Assembly (NCBI GenBank): GCA_040387095.1
Contig: JAZKEJ010000003.1
Coordinates: 20,206 to 84,205, forward strand
Length of the DNA stretch: 64,000 nucleotides
Reading direction: 5' to 3'
Source: Methylotenera_A sp040387095
Lineage (GTDB): Bacteria; Pseudomonadota; Gammaproteobacteria; Burkholderiales; Methylophilaceae
Shown: positions 42,975 through 50,710 of the stretch, piece after piece
Numbering within the stretch: position 1 is the stretch's first letter
Layout of the letters: each line of letters starts with the position of its first letter
Made by a program: the position numbers and the translations under genes
Notes under the pieces: model-generated
Database searches by the model: none
What the model saw: only the letters and a program-made list of their open reading frames with translations
What the model was told of the DNA's origin: nothing

Positions 42975-43259
42975 CTAAGTCGCGGAATCCACTCGATCGC
43001 GCAACTCTTTACCTGCTTTAAAGTGTGGTACATGTTTTGCAGGTACTTGTACTTTGCTGCCAGTTTTTGGATTGCGACCCAAACGTGGCGGACGGTAATT
43101 CAAACTGAAACTACCAAATCCCCTGATTTCGATACGCTCACCAGTTGATAAGTTATCAGTCATTGCATCTAAAATCGCTTTAACGGATAACTCAGCGTCT
43201 TTCACAACCAGTTGTGGAAAACGCTCTGCTAATAAATTAATTAATTCTGATTTTGTCAT
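42975..43259 (-). CDS. ihfB: Integration host factor beta subunit
   Basis: IhfB is half of the IHF heterodimer that bends DNA at specific sites in recombination, replication and transcription. The 94-aa protein has MTKSELINLLAERFPQ, the core GERIEIRGFGSFSLN, and the beta-arm RPPRLGRNPKTGSKV with the intercalating proline. The length equals E. coli IhfB. Its position between rpsA and lapB is conserved in proteobacteria and separates it from HU. Confidence 0.96.
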   Translation of the reverse strand: MTKSELINLLAERFPQLVVKDAELSVKAILDAMTDNLSTGERIEIRGFGSFSLNYRPPRLGRNPKTGSKVQVPAKHVPHFKAGKELRDRVDSAT

Positions 43260-43356
43260 GGCTTATAGTTGCCTTTAATTTAGCTTGTAATTATCTAACG
43301 TAAAAACGTCTTAAAATTAATATCGATTAACATCAAACTAGCTTTTTACTGCTGTT

Positions 43357-44877
43357 TTATTTTTTGCTATCCATTTTTGCTTTTAATAAAGCGCCAAGGT
43401 TAGTTGTACCCGCTGCTGCTGCGTCGTCTGCTGCTTTGGTTGAGCTATCTTCAACTTTAGCTTTTGCCGCTTTTGCTTTAGGTTTTGCTGCTTTGTCATC
43501 GCTAGATGATGAAGGTGTGGCACCTGACGGATCTTCTGTCAGTTGTTTAACACCAAGAGAAATACGTTCTTTCTCAACATCGATTGCTAAAATAATGGCT
43601 TGTAACTCGTCACCTTTTTTGAAGTTGCGGATCGCTTCTTCGCCAGTTTGAGTCCAAGATAAGTCAGATAAGTGTACTAAACCGTCAATACCGCCAGCTA
43701 GGCCGATAAACACGCCAAAGTCAGTGATTGATTTGATTTGGCCAGATACTTTATCGTTTTTAGCGTGAGTAGCAGAGAAGTCATCCCAAGGGTTGGCTTT
43801 ACACTGTTTCATGCCTAATGATAAACGACGACGATCTTCGTCAATCTCAAGAATCATCACTTCCACTTCGTCGCCTAATTGAGCGATTTTGCCTGGATGA
43901 ATGTTTTTGTTGGTCCAATCCATTTCTGAAACGTGCACCAAACCTTCAATGCCTGGTTCCACTTCAACGAATGCGCCATAATCCGTAATATTTGACACTT
44001 TACCGAATAAGCGTGTGCTGACTGGGTAACGGCGCGTTAATGCAACCCATGGGTCATCGCCTAATTGTTTAATACCTAGTGAAACACGGTTTTTCTCTTG
44101 ATCGAATTTCAAGATTTTGGCTTCAACTTCTTCACCAACGGTTAGCACTTCTGATGGGTGCTTAACGCGACGCCATGCTAAATCGGTAATGTGCAGCAAG
44201 CCATCGATGCCACCTAAATCAACGAATGCGCCGTAGTCAGTAATGTTTTTAACGATACCTTTAATGATTGCGCCTTCTTGCAATGTGCCCATCAACGCTT
44301 CACGATCTGCACCCATGCTGACTTCCATCACAGCACGGCGAGAAACCACGATATTGTTGCGTTTGCGGTCTAGTTTAATAACTTTGAAATCCCACTCTTT
44401 ATTTTCGAAAGGAGTAGTGTCTTTTACTGGGCGAATATCCACCAATGAACCTGGCAAGAAAGCCATGATGCCATTAACAGAAACGCGTAAACCGCCTTTT
44501 ACCTTGCCGCTCACAAAGCCTTTAACAACGCGGCCTTCATTCATGGCGTCTTCTAGATCCAACCAAGCTTCCATTTTCTTCGCTTTTTCGCGAGAAAGTT
44601 GCGTTGAGCCGAAACCATCTTCTAGTTTTTCGATACACACTTTTACGAAGTCGCCAACGGCCACTTCAAGCTCACCTTGAGCATTTTTGAATTCTGCAGC
44701 ATCAATGACGCTTTCAGATTTTAAACCCGCGTTAACAATCACGTGGTCGCTATCAATAAAGATAACTTCGGCGGTGATTACTTCACCAGAGCGCATTTCT
44801 TGGCGTGCCAAGCTTTCTTCAAAAAGCGCGGCAAATGATTCCATTGAAGATGGAGTTGAATTAGAAGTAGAAGCCAT
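43357..44877 (-). CDS. rpsA: 30S ribosomal protein S1 with five S1 domains
   Basis: S1 binds mRNA leaders and brings them to the 30S subunit. The 506-aa protein has five S1 repeats at about 30-97, 114-181, 202-270, 287-357 and 374-444. The repeats GIVKNITDYGAFVDLGGIDG and GKVSNITDYGAFVEVEPG are canonical. The usual sixth domain (E. coli residues about 451-520) is missing: after KQLTEDP the sequence passes straight into a Ser/Lys/Ala-rich tail ending NLGALLKAKMDSKK. It has its own promoter and a leader of about 130 bases. Confidence 0.96.
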   Translation of the reverse strand: MASTSNSTPSSMESFAALFEESLARQEMRSGEVITAEVIFIDSDHVIVNAGLKSESVIDAAEFKNAQGELEVAVGDFVKVCIEKLEDGFGSTQLSREKAKKMEAWLDLEDAMNEGRVVKGFVSGKVKGGLRVSVNGIMAFLPGSLVDIRPVKDTTPFENKEWDFKVIKLDRKRNNIVVSRRAVMEVSMGADREALMGTLQEGAIIKGIVKNITDYGAFVDLGGIDGLLHITDLAWRRVKHPSEVLTVGEEVEAKILKFDQEKNRVSLGIKQLGDDPWVALTRRYPVSTRLFGKVSNITDYGAFVEVEPGIEGLVHVSEMDWTNKNIHPGKIAQLGDEVEVMILEIDEDRRRLSLGMKQCKANPWDDFSATHAKNDKVSGQIKSITDFGVFIGLAGGIDGLVHLSDLSWTQTGEEAIRNFKKGDELQAIILAIDVEKERISLGVKQLTEDPSGATPSSSSDDKAAKPKAKAAKAKVEDSSTKAADDAAAAGTTNLGALLKAKMDSKK

Positions 44878-44941
44878 TAAATAGAGATACCTAAAAAAAT
44901 TACTTAACCAATATTTTGAATAAAAAGACTAATTAAGCATT

Positions 44942-44957
44942 CCCACCTAGCAGTGGG
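44942..44957 (-). promoter_or_regulatory. Hairpin in the rpsA leader
   Basis: In the minus-strand mRNA, CCCAC and GTGGG pair across a six-base loop about 65-80 bases before the rpsA start. In E. coli the rpsA leader folds into hairpins recognised by S1 for autoregulation. This is a plausible but unproven equivalent. Confidence 0.45.
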
Positions 44958-45014
44958 GCAGTTGTTAAACGCTAAGCTAACAATAATATGTTTTAAACTT
45001 AACACGAATCGTGC

Positions 45015-45043
45015 ATATTACACAAAAAATAGCATGTGTTCAA
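45015..45043 (-). promoter_or_regulatory. Sigma-70-type promoter of rpsA
   Basis: On the minus strand TTGAAC (45043-45038) and TAATAT (45020-45015) are separated by 17 bases, close to the sigma-70 ideal. The start of transcription would be near 45008, giving rpsA a leader of about 130 bases and allowing expression independent of cmk. Confidence 0.7.
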
Positions 45044-45107
45044 TGACTTAATGCCTTTTTAATCACAATAAATAGTGTTTTTTTTAGCGTTTTTTACTAG
45101 TTGCTTG

Positions 45108-45755
45108 TTAAGCATTTAGAACAAATTCTACCGCTTGTTCAATATTGCAGTTGGTTGTGTCTAGCAATAATGCATCGCTTGTTTGGATCAGCGGTGCAGC
45201 GCTTCGTTGACTATCGCGCAAATCACGCAATTGCAAATCCTGCAAAATCTGTTCGTAATCAGCCATTATATTTTTGTGTAGAAGTTGTTTATGACGACGT
45301 TCTGCCCGTATTTTTACATCGGCAGTTAAAAATATTTTTAAAGCAGCATCCTTAAAAACTACAGAGCCCATATCGCGGCCATCGGCTACCAGACCGGGCA
45401 ATTGGCGAAAACTTTGTTGCAGATTGAATAGTGCATCACGCACTGGCGCATGAATGGCGACTTCTGATGCGCCGCGACTCATTTTTTCACATCTAACCGC
45501 TTGCGTAACGCAGTCACCATTTAGATAAATTTCGCTTTGACTAAATTGTATGACGAGTTTTTTCGCCAATTCACCAAGTGTATCGGATTGATTCCACGCG
45601 ATATTTTCTTTTTCAGCCGCTAAGGCGACGATTCTGTACAGCGCGCCAGAGTCCAGATAATGAAACCCCAGCTTTTCTGCTACGCGTTCTGCAACGGTGC
45701 CTTTGCCGCTTGCAGAAGGACCATCTATAGCAATAACAGGAATGACATTAACCAT
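45108..45755 (-). CDS. cmk: Cytidylate kinase
   Basis: Cmk phosphorylates CMP and dCMP. The 215-aa protein opens with the P-loop IAIDGPSASGKGT and shows FHYLDSGALYRIVAL and VADGRDMGSVVF, the CMP-binding and lid residues. I start at ATG 45755, which overlaps the aroA 3' end by eight bases; a longer frame to 45839 would add 28 residues with no family similarity. The aroA-cmk-rpsA order is conserved in proteobacteria. Confidence 0.96.
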   Translation of the reverse strand: MVNVIPVIAIDGPSASGKGTVAERVAEKLGFHYLDSGALYRIVALAAEKENIAWNQSDTLGELAKKLVIQFSQSEIYLNGDCVTQAVRCEKMSRGASEVAIHAPVRDALFNLQQSFRQLPGLVADGRDMGSVVFKDAALKIFLTADVKIRAERRHKQLLHKNIMADYEQILQDLQLRDLRDSQRSAAPLIQTSDALLLDTTNCNIEQAVEFVLNA

Positions 45756-47040
45756 GAGTAATTTTTGCAAATTCTTCAAAATAATTGGGGAAAGTTTTAT
45801 TGACACACTTGGGGTCGTTAATGGTAATCGGCACACCACCTAAACTGACCAAAGAAAAACACATCGCCATACGGTGATCGTCATAAGTGTCAATCACTGC
45901 ATTGGGCGTTAATTTTTCGGGTGGCGTGATGGTTAAGTAATCCGCACCCTCTTCCACAATTGCGCCTACTTTGCGTAATTCAGTCGCCATCGCGGTCAGT
46001 CTATCCGTTTCTTTTACGCGCCAGCTGGCAATGTTGCGTAAAGTGGTTGTGCCATCTGCGAATAATGCCATAACGGCTAATGTCATCGCAGCATCAGGAA
46101 TATGATTGCAATCTAAATCGATGGCTTTCAGTTTGCCATTTTTAGGTTTGCATGCATAAATAAAATTTTCACCATAACTTATTTCAGCCCCCATCAACTC
46201 AAGCGCATCGGCAAACTTAATATCGCCTTGAATACTATCTTTTGATATTCCTTGAACAGTTACGATACCTCCAATTGCACCAGCTGCTAAAAAGTACGAT
46301 GCGCTTGATGCATCCCCCTCAACAAAAATTTTCTCTGGGCTAGTGTAACTTGAGTTTGCGGGGATGATAAAACGTTGCCAACCTTCGCGTTGTACGATAA
46401 CTCCAAATTTTGACATTAAGTTGAGTGTAATCTCAATATAAGGTTTAGAAATTAGCTCACTTTCTACTTCAATTGTCGCTTCCTGTTTAGTAAGTGGTAG
46501 CGCCATTAAAAGAGCAGTCAGAAACTGACTGGAAACATCACCTCGAATTTTGATTGGTATGCTTGCATCAATTGATGCAGGGGAAATCTTTAGTGGTGGA
46601 AAACCATTATTTTCCGCATATTCAATATTCGCACCAATTTGACGTAATGCATCAACTAAATCACCAATAGGGCGTTCGTGCATACGTGGCACACCATGAA
46701 GGTAATATTCTCCTTGAGAAAAGGCCAATGCGGCTGTAAGTGGACGGAATGCTGTTCCTGCATTGCCTAAAAATAAATCAGCTTTTTTATTTTTAAAACT
46801 CCCATTAATGCCGAATAAAAACATACTTTCACTTTGCTTTTCTCTTTCAAATTCAATACCAAGCTCTGCTAGAGACTCAAGCATGCGTTCAGTATCATCT
46901 GATGCTAATAAGCCTCGAATTTGCGTCATACCATTAGCCAAAGCGGCTAAAAGTAAGGTGCGATTTGAAATGCTTTTTGAGCCAGGTAACGTCATGTTTC
47001 CTTGTGCTTGGCTGGCGGGGGATAGGGTCAGTTGTTCCAT
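45748..47040 (-). CDS. aroA: 3-phosphoshikimate 1-carboxyvinyltransferase (EPSP synthase)
   Basis: AroA transfers enolpyruvyl from PEP to shikimate-3-phosphate in the aromatic pathway. The 430-aa protein contains LPGSKSISNRTLLLAAL, LGNAGTAFRPLTAAL, DVSSQFLTALLMALPL and YDDHRMAMCFSLVSLGG. These are the signatures of a class I (glyphosate-sensitive type) enzyme. Upstream, between it and tyrA, lies a dRS3-like inverted repeat pair; cmk overlaps its 3' end. Confidence 0.98.
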   Translation of the reverse strand: MEQLTLSPASQAQGNMTLPGSKSISNRTLLLAALANGMTQIRGLLASDDTERMLESLAELGIEFEREKQSESMFLFGINGSFKNKKADLFLGNAGTAFRPLTAALAFSQGEYYLHGVPRMHERPIGDLVDALRQIGANIEYAENNGFPPLKISPASIDASIPIKIRGDVSSQFLTALLMALPLTKQEATIEVESELISKPYIEITLNLMSKFGVIVQREGWQRFIIPANSSYTSPEKIFVEGDASSASYFLAAGAIGGIVTVQGISKDSIQGDIKFADALELMGAEISYGENFIYACKPKNGKLKAIDLDCNHIPDAAMTLAVMALFADGTTTLRNIASWRVKETDRLTAMATELRKVGAIVEEGADYLTITPPEKLTPNAVIDTYDDHRMAMCFSLVSLGGVPITINDPKCVNKTFPNYFEEFAKITHG

Positions 47041-47065
47041 ATTTATGATGCAATTCTAGTTGATT

Positions 47066-47173
47066 CGTCATTCCCGCGCAGGCGGGAATCCAGACAAGTT
47101 TAAAGCTTAACTAAATTTTTTACATTAGTTTATCTAGTACCACAACTGGATTCCCGCCTGCGCGGGAATGACG
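47066..47173. repeat. dRS3-like inverted repeat pair between tyrA and aroA
   Basis: A 28-base sequence beginning CGTCATTCCCGCGCAGG (47066-47093) is repeated exactly in inverted orientation at 47146-47173, with a 52-base AT-rich spacer. Each copy itself holds the ATTCCC-N8-GGGAAT palindrome known as the neisserial dRS3 type and seen in many proteobacteria. The structure resembles a small non-autonomous mobile or REP-like unit. Confidence 0.85.
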
Positions 47174-47182
47174 GTTGAGGGA

Positions 47183-48073
47183 TTACTTTTTATTCTGTGC
47201 CCAATTATTTCGCGCTATGCTGGCACGTTCAAATAAAGCTTGCAGGCCGGCACCATCTTCATTCTCAAGCAGTTGTTTTAATTGCTTCAATTCAAGCTGG
47301 TATGCGTTTAACTCTTTTAATAATGCGCTTTTATTGGCTAAGCTAATATCACGCCACATCTCTGGGTGGCTGCCTGCAATACGCGTAAAATCTCTAAAGC
47401 CGCTGGCAGCAAAGCTGAATAGTTGCGCGGCATTCGGGCGGGCAGCAATATCATCCACCAGAGCAAACGCCAATAAATGCGGTAAATGGCTGACTGCTGC
47501 AAAAATGCTATCGTGATTTTCAGCGGACATTTCGCTGACATTTGCACCACATGCTTGCCAAAGCTCTTTAACGTGAGCGATTGCATCAATATTTGTTTCT
47601 GTCGCAGGTGTTAACACCACGTTCTTATGTCTAAATAAGTCAACTTTAGCTGCCGAAACGCCAGATTTTTCTGCCCCTGCAATTGGGTGGCCACCCACAA
47701 ACTGATTGAATTGTTCACCTAGGACAGCTTTGGCACATACCAAAACATCACACTTTGTGCTGCCTGCATCGGTAATCACGGTTTGTTTGTTTAAATGCGG
47801 CTTGATACTTTGTAGTATGGAATAGGTTTGTGCGACAGGCGCTGCGATTAATATTAAATCTGCATGTTGAATAGCCGCATTGACATTAGTTTCGGCGACA
47901 TCGATTACACCTAAATTTAATGCTTCGTTTAAGCTTTTTTCAGTGCGTCCAACGCCTGTAATATGCGAAGAAAAGCCTGCTTTTTTTAAAGCCAACGCAG
48001 CCTGATTGTGTTTTAGCGCTAAAGCGACTGAGCCGCCAATTAAGCCTACACCAAAAATAACGATTTTTTTCAA
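47183..48073 (-). CDS. tyrA: Prephenate dehydrogenase
   Basis: TyrA oxidatively decarboxylates prephenate (or arogenate) for tyrosine synthesis. The 296-aa protein has the NAD(P) motif IFGVGLIGGSVALALK, TDAGSTKCDVL, GGHPIAGAEKSGVSAA and VSHLPHLLAFAL with the catalytic histidine region. No fused chorismate mutase or ACT domain is present, so it is the short cyclohexadienyl dehydrogenase type. It precedes aroA in the tyrA-aroA-cmk-rpsA-ihfB order. Confidence 0.95.
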   Translation of the reverse strand: MKKIVIFGVGLIGGSVALALKHNQAALALKKAGFSSHITGVGRTEKSLNEALNLGVIDVAETNVNAAIQHADLILIAAPVAQTYSILQSIKPHLNKQTVITDAGSTKCDVLVCAKAVLGEQFNQFVGGHPIAGAEKSGVSAAKVDLFRHKNVVLTPATETNIDAIAHVKELWQACGANVSEMSAENHDSIFAAVSHLPHLLAFALVDDIAARPNAAQLFSFAASGFRDFTRIAGSHPEMWRDISLANKSALLKELNAYQLELKQLKQLLENEDGAGLQALFERASIARNNWAQNKK

Positions 48074-48160
48074 AAGAAAATCAATTGAGAGTAAAAAAAG
48101 AAGTGCGATTATAACATGTGACGCTTTATAGAATAATGCTGAAATGATTGGCTGATAATG

Positions 48161-49038
48161 TTACAGCCACTCACCATCAATTAGCTTTTGCTGTGGCTTA
48201 AATGCTTGTTTATAAGCCATTTTTGGACTGTCTTGTATCCAATAGCCTAAGTAGAGGTAAGGTAGATTTAAATTCTTAGCCCATTCGGCTAACCACATGA
48301 TGGCATATGTTCCAAAGCTACATTTCGCTTCAAGTGCATCGTAAAATGTGTAAACGGCAGAAACGCCATCTTGCACAATATCGATTACGCTGACAANNNN
48401 NNNNNNNNNNNNNNNNNNNNNNNNNNNNNNNNNNNNNNNNNNNNNNNNNNNNNNNNNNNNNNNNNNNNNNNNNNNNNNNNNNNNNNNNNNNNNNNNTAAA
48501 ATGTGTAAACGGCAGAAACGCCATCTTGCACAATATCGATTACGCTGACAATTTTCACCTGATTGTTGGCATCTTTAAATTCAATCATCAGCGATTCCAC
48601 ATTGCTTTGACATAAAAACTGGCGATATTGCTCTTCGTCATCCTTTGCTTCAATTGATGTTTCATCATGATGACGCAGCGATTGATAATTGCTGTATAGC
48701 GCAAAGTGTTCTGGGTTGTAATGCAAGGGCAGAATTTGTGCGCTTAAATCGGCGTGATGTTTGTAGACGCGTTTTTGGCTGCGTGTGGGTGAAAATTCGC
48801 CTAAAATCAACCTTACCGCCACACAAGCACGGCAGTTTTCGCAGTGTGGCCGATAAGCGAATTTTCCGCTACGTCTAAAACCCTGAGTAATGAGTCCGTT
48901 GTAAATATTGGCATCGATTAAATGCTGTGGCGAGGCGATTAAACTTTGTGCAAGCTTGTTGGGCAGGTAGCCGCATTTATACGGCGTGGTGACGTAAAAT
49001 TGCAGTTTGTGCAGCGGCTGTTCAAAAGGCAGGGTCAT
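48161..49038 (-). CDS. bpt: Aspartate/glutamate leucyltransferase Bpt (split by an assembly gap)
   Basis: Bpt transfers leucine from Leu-tRNA to proteins with N-terminal Asp or Glu, making them ClpS/ClpAP substrates. The N-terminal part shows CGYLPNKLAQSLIASP, LITQGFRRSGKFAYRPHC and CENCRACVAVRL, the Fe-S/cysteine motif region. The C-terminal part has GTYAIMWLAEWAKNLNLPYL and YLGYWIQDSPKMAYKQAF. A run of 100 N (48397-48496) interrupts it, but the bases on both sides are the same 55-base sequence. Merging these gives one open frame of 723 bases (240 aa), a normal length. The gene is intact. Confidence 0.93.
48342..48551. other. Assembly gap (100 N) flanked by identical 55-base contig ends
   Basis: Bases 48342-48396 and 48497-48551 are identical, beginning TAAAATGTGTAAACGG and ending GCTGACAA, with 100 N between them. 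They are overlapping ends of two contigs that were not merged. This is not a genomic tandem repeat. Confidence 0.95.
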
Positions 49039-49059
49039 AGTGATTAGTTTAAACTCATC

Positions 49060-49764
49060 TCAAAAGTTTACCAGTTTGGTCAGATTTTGCATGAATTGTT
49101 GGCGATCAATTTCGCGCCCACCAAAACTGGCTAGCAACGGTGTTTTCATCTGACAATCAATCATGCCTATTTTGAGTGTTTTTAGATAGTTAACTAAATG
49201 TACAAAAGCCACTTTTGAGGCATCGGTCTGGGTGTGAAACATGCTTTCACCATAGAACATCTTGTTGATTAACACGCCGTAACAGCCGCCAACCAGCTGA
49301 TTATTCAGCCAAGTTTCCATACAAATGGCGTGACTTTGCTGGTTTAAATCACAATAAGCGTTAATCATTTCGGCTGAAATCCATGTATTTGATTCCGCCG
49401 GTGCTATCTTTTCGCCACGCGTAGACTGACTACATGCGGTAATCACTTGACGAAACGCACTATTAAAGCGTATTTCAAAAGCCTGTTTTTTAAGTGTTTT
49501 TTTAAGTGAGCTGGAAATTTTCAGCTCATCTGGAAACAGCACCATGCGCGGATTTGGGCTCCACCACATGACAGGTTCACCGGCATTAAACCAAGGGAAT
49601 ATGCCTTGGCTGTAAGCATTTAGTAAACGCTCAGCAGACAAATTGCCACCAATCGCGATTAATCCGTTGGGTTCCGTTAATGCTTGGCTCAAAGGTGGGA
49701 AAGAGCAATCATTTTCAATCGCGGCGACGCGGCCTGTTTCTAGTTGATAATAGCCTACGCTCAA
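49060..49764 (-). CDS. aat: Leucyl/phenylalanyl-tRNA--protein transferase
   Basis: Aat adds Leu or Phe to proteins with N-terminal Lys or Arg, marking them for ClpAPS degradation. The 234-aa protein has LIAIGGNLSAERLLNAYSQG, GIFPWFNAGEPVMWWSPNPR, SHAICMETWLNNQLVGGCYG and GESMFHTQTDASKVAFVHL, all family signatures. It lies 21 bases upstream of bpt in the same direction. The pair covers both classes of secondary N-degron residue. Confidence 0.97.
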   Translation of the reverse strand: MSVGYYQLETGRVAAIENDCSFPPLSQALTEPNGLIAIGGNLSAERLLNAYSQGIFPWFNAGEPVMWWSPNPRMVLFPDELKISSSLKKTLKKQAFEIRFNSAFRQVITACSQSTRGEKIAPAESNTWISAEMINAYCDLNQQSHAICMETWLNNQLVGGCYGVLINKMFYGESMFHTQTDASKVAFVHLVNYLKTLKIGMIDCQMKTPLLASFGGREIDRQQFMQNLTKLVNF

Positions 49765-49799
49765 TTTGTCTTAACTTTCTAGCACGCTTAAATTAACGT

Positions 49800-50540
49800 T
49801 TAGACAATCAACATCCAGGCCGCCATTGCCGCCATGAGTAAATCTTCAATAATCGTGACGGTGGTCATGGGTAAATTAAAGCCCGTGCCAAGGCAAGCGC
49901 AGCGAATCTTTTGTTTATTCATCACGGCTTGAATGACACCAAGGCTAGAAAAAGCCATGACAATTAAAGTGATTGTATTGATTAATGTGGGTGAGATATT
50001 GATTAAGTAGGCAATGCCAAGCCCAAGCTCAATAAACGGATAAATAAAACCATAGTTGTATACGCGTTTTGCTAGCAAATCGTACATTGAATAGCTGCTA
50101 GCAAATCCTGCTAAATCCAGCAATTTAAAGAATGAAAAGAACAAGAAAAATCCCGCCATAAAGTTTGGCATAAAGCGATGCAATTTAAAATCGCCGTAGT
50201 TATATTCCACCGCCATAACGACTAATAAAATATAAGAAAAAACCAGTATTAATGGCTTGTAAGTACTAAACCAGTTAGTCTGACTATTGAGGTCTTCGGT
50301 TAAATTCTCTGATTGTAATGTTGGAGCAGGAGAAGATTTTTCCGTAGTGTGTAGCGCATAATGACCGACATTTTCTAACGCAACATTCAAAGTGGCTAAA
50401 TCTGCCGTTGGGCTTTTCAACACCGCTTGAGGCGGATTAAGCGTCACTTCAGCCGATTCTGTAAATGGCGCCAAAGTCGCTTTTACGCGATTGACACAAC
50501 CGCCGCAGGTCATACCTGTCACTGAATAAACTGTTTTCAT
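49800..50540 (-). CDS. HMA-domain protein fused to a MauE/DoxX-like membrane domain
   Basis: This 246-aa protein starts with a heavy-metal-associated domain (about 1-68) carrying the copper/zinc-binding GMTCGGC motif, C12 and C15. A linker and about four transmembrane helices (about 94-115, 126-145, 163-182, 186-205, with a further one at 224-244) follow. They resemble MauE/DoxX proteins and hold a second cysteine pair in RCACLGTGFNLPMT, typical of MauE-like thiol-handling proteins. It may move a metal or electrons across the membrane, for example in copper handling of periplasmic enzymes. It is monocistronic and upstream of aat. Confidence 0.75.
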   Translation of the reverse strand: MKTVYSVTGMTCGGCVNRVKATLAPFTESAEVTLNPPQAVLKSPTADLATLNVALENVGHYALHTTEKSSPAPTLQSENLTEDLNSQTNWFSTYKPLILVFSYILLVVMAVEYNYGDFKLHRFMPNFMAGFFLFFSFFKLLDLAGFASSYSMYDLLAKRVYNYGFIYPFIELGLGIAYLINISPTLINTITLIVMAFSSLGVIQAVMNKQKIRCACLGTGFNLPMTTVTIIEDLLMAAMAAWMLIV

Positions 50541-50710
50541 GATTTTATTTCCATGCTTGTATTTATATGGTTTTATGATGATATAACTTGCATGCTTTAG
50601 TCAACCATTAACAAAAATTACATGAATTTTACAAATATTAGCTTTTTAATCAAGCAATTAGAGCGTAAAATGCGCAGCTCAGTTCTCGCTTGATTTAACT
50701 TAAGTATCGC

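Noticed and set aside
42882..43148. A plus-strand open frame of 88 codons across the ihfB terminator and gene.
   Set aside because: It runs through the terminator hairpin and antisense to ihfB, with low-complexity Lys-rich start and no family signal.
47066..47173. CRISPR-like repeat because of two identical 28-base units.
   Set aside because: Units are inverted, only two, with palindromic cores and no cas genes; they match a dRS3-type repeat.
48342..48551. A 55-base direct repeat around 48.4 kb.
   Set aside because: The copies touch a run of 100 N on both sides and merging them restores bpt in frame, so it is an assembly artefact.
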